Source of the DNA: Flavobacteriales bacterium
Lineage (GTDB): Bacteria > Bacteroidota > Bacteroidia > Flavobacteriales > UBA7430
Assembly (NCBI GenBank): GCA_002692065.1
Contig: NZJX01000012.1
Coordinates: 21,931 to 71,377 of the forward strand
Direction: 5' to 3'
Length of the DNA: 49,447 nucleotides
The notes under the pieces are model-generated. The model did not search any database, was not told where the DNA came from, and saw only the letters and a list, made by a program, of their open reading frames with translations. Below, piece after piece: positions 45,713-49,447 of this stretch. Every line of letters starts with the position of its first letter. Within the stretch, counting starts at the first letter, position 1. A program made the position numbers and the translations under genes.

Positions 45713-47602
45713 ATGAAATTTATATTTTTATTAATCTCATTTAGTATATCATTTTGTTCATTTTCACAAAGGACGACTTGGTCTAAAAAGTCAGCAAAAA
45801 TTTACAAAAATGCGCAGTATCATGTTAGGATGAAAAAATATAAAACTGCAAAACTTTTATTAAAAGATGCAATTAGAATAGACAATAACTTTATAGAAGC
45901 ATGGATTTCACTTGGAGAAATTAATTTTATTTTAAATCAAAAAAAAGAAGCTATTGATGTTTACAATCATGTTATAAATATAGATTCATTCAATTTTCCC
46001 TCAATATATTATAAACTTGGAAAAATTCAATATTCAATTGGTAAATATGAAAATGCTATCAAAAATTTATCTAATTATATTGATTTTAATAATATTTCTC
46101 CAGAATTTAAAAAAAATGCTTTAAGTATAATAAAATCCTCTAAGTTTGCTAAAGATGTAATCTTGAATCCAGTTACTTTTGATCCAGAAAGTTTAGGTCC
46201 AAACATTAATTCTGATTATGATGAATATTTACCAGCAATATCTGCTGATGGAACAAAATTAATATTTACAAGGTCTAAATATTATGATGGAAAAAGAAAT
46301 GAAGACTTTTACTATTCTGAGTTTGATGGCGATAGTTGGAGTTTATCAAAAGATTTTGGAGAGCCTATTAATTCCGAACTTAATGAGGGAGCTCAATGTA
46401 TAAGTCCAGATGGTAAAATATTATATTTTACTGCTTGTGGTAAATTTAACACATATGGGGGGTGCGATTTATATAAGTCATATTTTAAAAATAATGTATG
46501 GTCTGAACCAATTAACTTAGGTTCAAATATTAATTCTAAATTTTGGGAATCTCAACCTAGTATATCCGCTGATGGAAATAGACTTTTTTTTGTTTCAAAC
46601 AGAGATGGTGGATTTGGAGGAAAGGATATTTGGATGTCATATAAAAATTTATCAGGAGAGTGGTCAACACCAATTAATCTTGGAATAAAAATTAACACGT
46701 CCAAGGATGAAATCTCACCTTTTATACATTTTGATAATCAAACCTTGTATTTTTCTTCTAAAGGTCACCTTGGAATGGGAGGCTTTGATGTTTTTTATTC
46801 AAAATTAAGTAAAAGTGGTGATTGGAATGAAGTTAAAAATATTGGTTATCCTATAAATTCTCATCTTGATGAAAACTCAATGATTGTTGCTAAAGACGGA
46901 AGAACTGCATATTTTACTTCAATTAATTCTAATTCAAATCTTGACATCTATTCTTTTGAACTTCCCATAGAATCAAGAGCAATGAATGTTGCTTATTTTA
47001 ATGGTAAGATTTTTGACGGAGAAACTAACCTTCCAGTTGAATGTAATTTAGAGTTAATTAATTTAGATACAGGAGATACATTCATGGATTCAGAGAGTCA
47101 GTCGGACGGTAGCTATTTTTTTTGCTTACCTTCAAATTCTAATTTTGCCTTAAATATAAATAAAGAATTATATCTTTTTCATTCTGAGAATATATCCATT
47201 GGTGAAAAAGGTTCTATATTAATGAAAAATTATAAACTATATAAATTGAAAGTTGGTAATAAAGTAAAACTAGATAATATATTTTTTAAATTTAACTCAT
47301 ATGATCTATCTGATAAATCAATTACTGAAATTAATCAAATAATTACTTTTATGAATGATAATCCATTTTTAAAAATTGAAATAGGAGGACATACAGATAA
47401 TATAGGTAGTAAAAAATATAACCTTGAATTGTCATCAAAAAGAGCAAAGTCTTTAAAATATATATTAATTAAAAGAGGAATTGATGAAGATAGAATAGAA
47501 ACAAAAGGTTATGGTATGAATTTTAGTTTAAATTCTAATTTGACTAAAGAAGAAAGATTATTAAATAGAAGAACTGAATTAAAAATAATATCAATAAAAT
47601 GA
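45713..47602 (+). CDS. PorE-like periplasmic/outer-membrane protein: TPR, PD40 propeller, CRD and OmpA domain
   Basis: 629 residues with four parts. Signal peptide residues 1-20 (cleaved at SFSQ; no good lipobox as Phe precedes Cys). TPR region about 28-145 (AKLLLKDAIRIDNNFIEAWI, then YYKLGKIQYSIGKYENAIK). PD40/WD40-like propeller about 155-410, with recurrent LFFVSNRDGGFGGKDIW-type repeats. A carboxypeptidase-regulatory-like domain about 425-495 (GKIFDGETNLPVECNLELI). OmpA C-terminal domain about 520-629 (IEIGGHTDNIGSKKYN, then LSSKRAKSLK), which binds peptidoglycan. This order equals that of T9SS component PorE; other OmpA-PD40 proteins in the phylum share it, so identity needs comparison. 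It overlaps HMG-CoA lyase by 4 bases (ATGA). Confidence 0.85.
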   Translation: MKFIFLLISFSISFCSFSQRTTWSKKSAKIYKNAQYHVRMKKYKTAKLLLKDAIRIDNNFIEAWISLGEINFILNQKKEAIDVYNHVINIDSFNFPSIYYKLGKIQYSIGKYENAIKNLSNYIDFNNISPEFKKNALSIIKSSKFAKDVILNPVTFDPESLGPNINSDYDEYLPAISADGTKLIFTRSKYYDGKRNEDFYYSEFDGDSWSLSKDFGEPINSELNEGAQCISPDGKILYFTACGKFNTYGGCDLYKSYFKNNVWSEPINLGSNINSKFWESQPSISADGNRLFFVSNRDGGFGGKDIWMSYKNLSGEWSTPINLGIKINTSKDEISPFIHFDNQTLYFSSKGHLGMGGFDVFYSKLSKSGDWNEVKNIGYPINSHLDENSMIVAKDGRTAYFTSINSNSNLDIYSFELPIESRAMNVAYFNGKIFDGETNLPVECNLELINLDTGDTFMDSESQSDGSYFFCLPSNSNFALNINKELYLFHSENISIGEKGSILMKNYKLYKLKVGNKVKLDNIFFKFNSYDLSDKSITEINQIITFMNDNPFLKIEIGGHTDNIGSKKYNLELSSKRAKSLKYILIKRGIDEDRIETKGYGMNFSLNSNLTKEERLLNRRTELKIISIK

Positions 47603-48447
47603 TACAAATAGTTGAAAGTCCAAGAGATGCAATGCAAGGAATATCAAAGTTTATTTCAACCAATAAAAAAGTAGACTATATCAATAGATTATTGAAAGTA
47701 GGATATCATACTGTTGATTTTGGGTCTTTTGTAGCCCCAAAATTTATGCCTCAGATGAGAGATAGTGCTGAAGTTCTTTCAAATATAGAAATTGGAAATA
47801 GTAATACAAAGCTTTTATCAATAGTAGCTAACAAAAGAGGAGCTGATTTAGCATGTTCATTTAATAAAATTGATTATTTAGGTTTCCCATTCTCAGTATC
47901 TGAGATTTTCCAAAAAAAAAATACTAATAAAACTATCGATCAATCTTTAGTATTAGTTGATAAAATTCAAAATTTATGTTTATCTAAAAATAAAAAACTT
48001 GTTATTTATCTATCCATGGCTTTTGGAAATCCATATGGAGAAAAATGGAATAATGAAATAGTTTTTAAATGGACAGAAAAAATTGTCAATATGGATATCG
48101 AAATATTGTCTCTTTCCGATACAATTGGCTCTTCAGATGAATTTAGTATTAAATCTATTTTTAGAATTCTAAAAAATGAATTTAGTAAAGTTGTTTTTGG
48201 TGCCCATTTTCATACTAAATTAAATAATTGGAAAGAGAAAGTTGAGTCTGCTTTCAGTTCAGGTTGCGAAAGGTTTGATACTGCGATTATGGGGTATGGA
48301 GGATGTCCAATGGTTAATGATAAAATGATAGGGAATTTACCAACTGAAAAGTTAATTACATTTTTAAATGAAAAAAAAATTAGTCATAATCTTAACCTAC
48401 TCTCTTTTGAAAGTGCTTATAATTCAGCAATTGAGTTATTTAAATAA
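47599..48447 (+). CDS. mvaB: Hydroxymethylglutaryl-CoA lyase
   Basis: 282 residues, a cytoplasmic TIM-barrel enzyme that splits HMG-CoA into acetyl-CoA and acetoacetate, the last step of leucine breakdown. The catalytic start VESPRDAMQGI (Arg-Asp), DFGSFVAPKFMPQMRDS, the metal histidines in FGAHFHTKLNNW, and the cysteine loop in MGYGGCPMVNDKM are present. The Asp in DFGSF replaces the Glu seen in human HMGL, as usual in this clade. Its ATG overlaps the PorE-like gene's stop. Confidence 0.94.
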   Translation: MIQIVESPRDAMQGISKFISTNKKVDYINRLLKVGYHTVDFGSFVAPKFMPQMRDSAEVLSNIEIGNSNTKLLSIVANKRGADLACSFNKIDYLGFPFSVSEIFQKKNTNKTIDQSLVLVDKIQNLCLSKNKKLVIYLSMAFGNPYGEKWNNEIVFKWTEKIVNMDIEILSLSDTIGSSDEFSIKSIFRILKNEFSKVVFGAHFHTKLNNWKEKVESAFSSGCERFDTAIMGYGGCPMVNDKMIGNLPTEKLITFLNEKKISHNLNLLSFESAYNSAIELFK

Positions 48448-48503
48448 TTAATATAAATTAATGAAATAATTATATCTATTAATTTTGAAAATTGTATTTA
48501 CTT

Positions 48504-49067
48504 TTAAAAATCAAAATTATTTAATTTATTGTATAATTTAGCAATTGGTAATCCTACTACATTAAAATATGATCCAATAATTTTAGTTATTCCAATTGCT
48601 CCAATCCAGTCCTGAATCCCATATGCCCCCGCTTTATCAAATGGATTATAGTTGTCAACATAAAATTCAATTTCAGATGTTTTTAATTTTTTAAAGTAAA
48701 CTTTTGTTGAATCAGTAAACGAAATTTTATTATTAATTGATTTTAAGCAGACACCAGTTAATACTATATGAGAAGAGTTAGAAATTTTTTGGAGCATTTG
48801 AATTGCTTGTATTCTTGAGTCAGGTTTACCTAAAATAATATTGTTGTGTATCACAATTGTGTCTGCTGTCAATAGGATTTCATCATCTTTAATATTTTTA
48901 TAGCTGGCAGCCTTAAGATTTGCTAGATATTCCGCCACATAGAGTGGTTTAATATTATTTGGATATTCCTCATTAATATCAATTTTTTTTACTTCAAAAT
49001 TGATGTTTAAAATTTTGAGTAATTCTTTTCTTCTTGGAGATTTTGAGGCAAGTATTAATTTTTTCAT
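48504..49067 (-). CDS. maf: Maf-family nucleoside triphosphate pyrophosphatase
   Basis: 187 residues from the ATG at 49067. This start is chosen because it leads immediately to the family's N-terminus KKLILASKSPRRKELL; a start 33 bases further up would only add a non-conserved extension inside the upstream gene. The other Maf motifs are LLTADTIVIHNNIILGKP, VLTGVCLKSINN, YNPFDKAGAYGIQDWIGA and IIGSYFNVVGLPIAKLY. It hydrolyses non-canonical or dTTP/UTP nucleotides to monophosphates and is linked to septum control in other bacteria. It follows the UbiA gene by one base. Confidence 0.94.
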   Translation of the reverse strand: MKKLILASKSPRRKELLKILNINFEVKKIDINEEYPNNIKPLYVAEYLANLKAASYKNIKDDEILLTADTIVIHNNIILGKPDSRIQAIQMLQKISNSSHIVLTGVCLKSINNKISFTDSTKVYFKKLKTSEIEFYVDNYNPFDKAGAYGIQDWIGAIGITKIIGSYFNVVGLPIAKLYNKLNNFDF

Positions 49068-49068
49068 T

Positions 49069-49447
49069 TTAATTAAAAAAAAACAATGATAAAACTCCAA
49101 TAACTATAACTAAGTTATTTAAGTTTAGAATCCTATCATAATCATTCGAATTTGAAGCCTTATAAACAAGTAAATTTAACATTGATATCGGAAGAATCAA
49201 AAGAAATATAGAATATAAAATTGCATAAATATTATTTTTAAATATGTATGTTGTTATAAAAATTATGCAAAAACATAAGAAAATAGTTAACCATTTAATA
49301 AATTCTTTAGTTTTATTTATTCCCCAAATTATTGGTAAAGTTTTTATATTGTGAAGCTTGTCCCCTTTTAAGCCTCTGAAATCTTTTACAATTTCGTGAA
49401 TTAGAGTTAAAATAAATCCAAACATTGTATAAACAAATAATATACTG
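49069..49447 (-). CDS. UbiA-family prenyltransferase, 5' truncated by the window edge
   Basis: The C-terminal part only: the frame stays open to base 49447, reading SILFVYT before MFGFILTLIHEIVKDFRG. The second UbiA motif is clear (EIVKDFRGLKGDKLHNIKTL), followed by PIIWGINKTKE and three to four hydrophobic helices ending in VLSLFFFN. In flavobacteria the gene next to maf is usually annotated geranylgeranylglycerol-phosphate geranylgeranyltransferase; the substrate here cannot be read from this fragment. The first Asp-rich motif lies outside the window. Confidence 0.85.
   Translation of the reverse strand, partial: SILFVYTMFGFILTLIHEIVKDFRGLKGDKLHNIKTLPIIWGINKTKEFIKWLTIFLCFCIIFITTYIFKNNIYAILYSIFLLILPISMLNLLVYKASNSNDYDRILNLNNLVIVIGVLSLFFFN

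Noticed and set aside
48481-48518. Inverted repeat AATTTTGA/TCAAAATT between mvaB and maf as a terminator
   Set aside because: Both arms are almost pure A and T, separated by 22 bases, and such pairs are expected by chance at this composition.

Overview
The window is very AT-rich (roughly a quarter to 30% G+C by eye), densely coding, and reads as chromosomal DNA of a member of the Bacteroidota, most likely a marine-type flavobacterium. The grounds are: secreted proteins with type IX secretion (T9SS) C-terminal sorting tails; no Shine-Dalgarno sequences before starts; several boxes matching the Bacteroidota -7 promoter consensus TAnnTTTG; and gene neighbourhoods familiar from Flavobacteriia (guaB-PpiC-SurA-MoxR, heme O synthase with two oxidase subunits III and SCO, ftsB-mutA-mutB, kynU-kmo, ftsK-lolA, maf next to a UbiA prenyltransferase). 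I see no rRNA, tRNA, insertion sequence, CRISPR array or prophage, and no stretch over 300 bases without a gene.

Layout. (1) 2-13226, + strand: the end of an M36 metalloprotease gene cut by the window edge, a MORN-type repeat protein, a nitronate monooxygenase-like enzyme, an outer-membrane candidate, guaB, three consecutive SurA/parvulin-type periplasmic proteins, a MoxR ATPase, murB and a 60-residue four-cysteine membrane protein. (2) 13229-29832, - strand: an unbroken 19-gene run. Read in transcription order it is a 44-residue lipoprotein, manC, a DUF389 protein, ctaB, two oxidase subunits III, subunit IV, a cysteine-less SCO relative, SCO, DUF420, a small CxxC membrane protein, TolC, an HlyD-type adaptor, tsaB, gpmI, ftsB, mutA, mutB and a secreted unknown. 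(3) 29903-31390, +: mlaE-mlaF, closed by the only strong hairpin terminator. (4) 31444-36263, -: a T9SS-exported protein and gcvP. (5) 36343-39818, +: a degenerate UbiA-like protein, kynU and kmo. (6) 39825-42870, -: lolA and ftsK. (7) 43008-48447, +: an M43 metalloprotease, queE, a PorE-like OmpA protein and HMG-CoA lyase. (8) 48504-49447, -: maf and the 3' part of a UbiA prenyltransferase cut by the right edge.

Together the genes suggest an aerobic, protein-eating heterotroph. Secreted M36 and M43 proteases supply amino acids; glycine decarboxylase, kynureninase/kynurenine monooxygenase, HMG-CoA lyase and methylmalonyl-CoA mutase process glycine, tryptophan, leucine and propionyl units; the oxidase assembly cluster serves respiration; SurA/PpiC, LolA, MlaEF and the PorE-like protein serve the outer membrane and T9SS.

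Most of the window is ordinary core genome. The items most worth a second look are the very short lipoprotein gene before manC, the SCO paralogue without copper ligands beside a normal SCO, the small CxxC and four-cysteine membrane proteins, and the SurA-like triplet in which the middle member has lost its parvulin domain.
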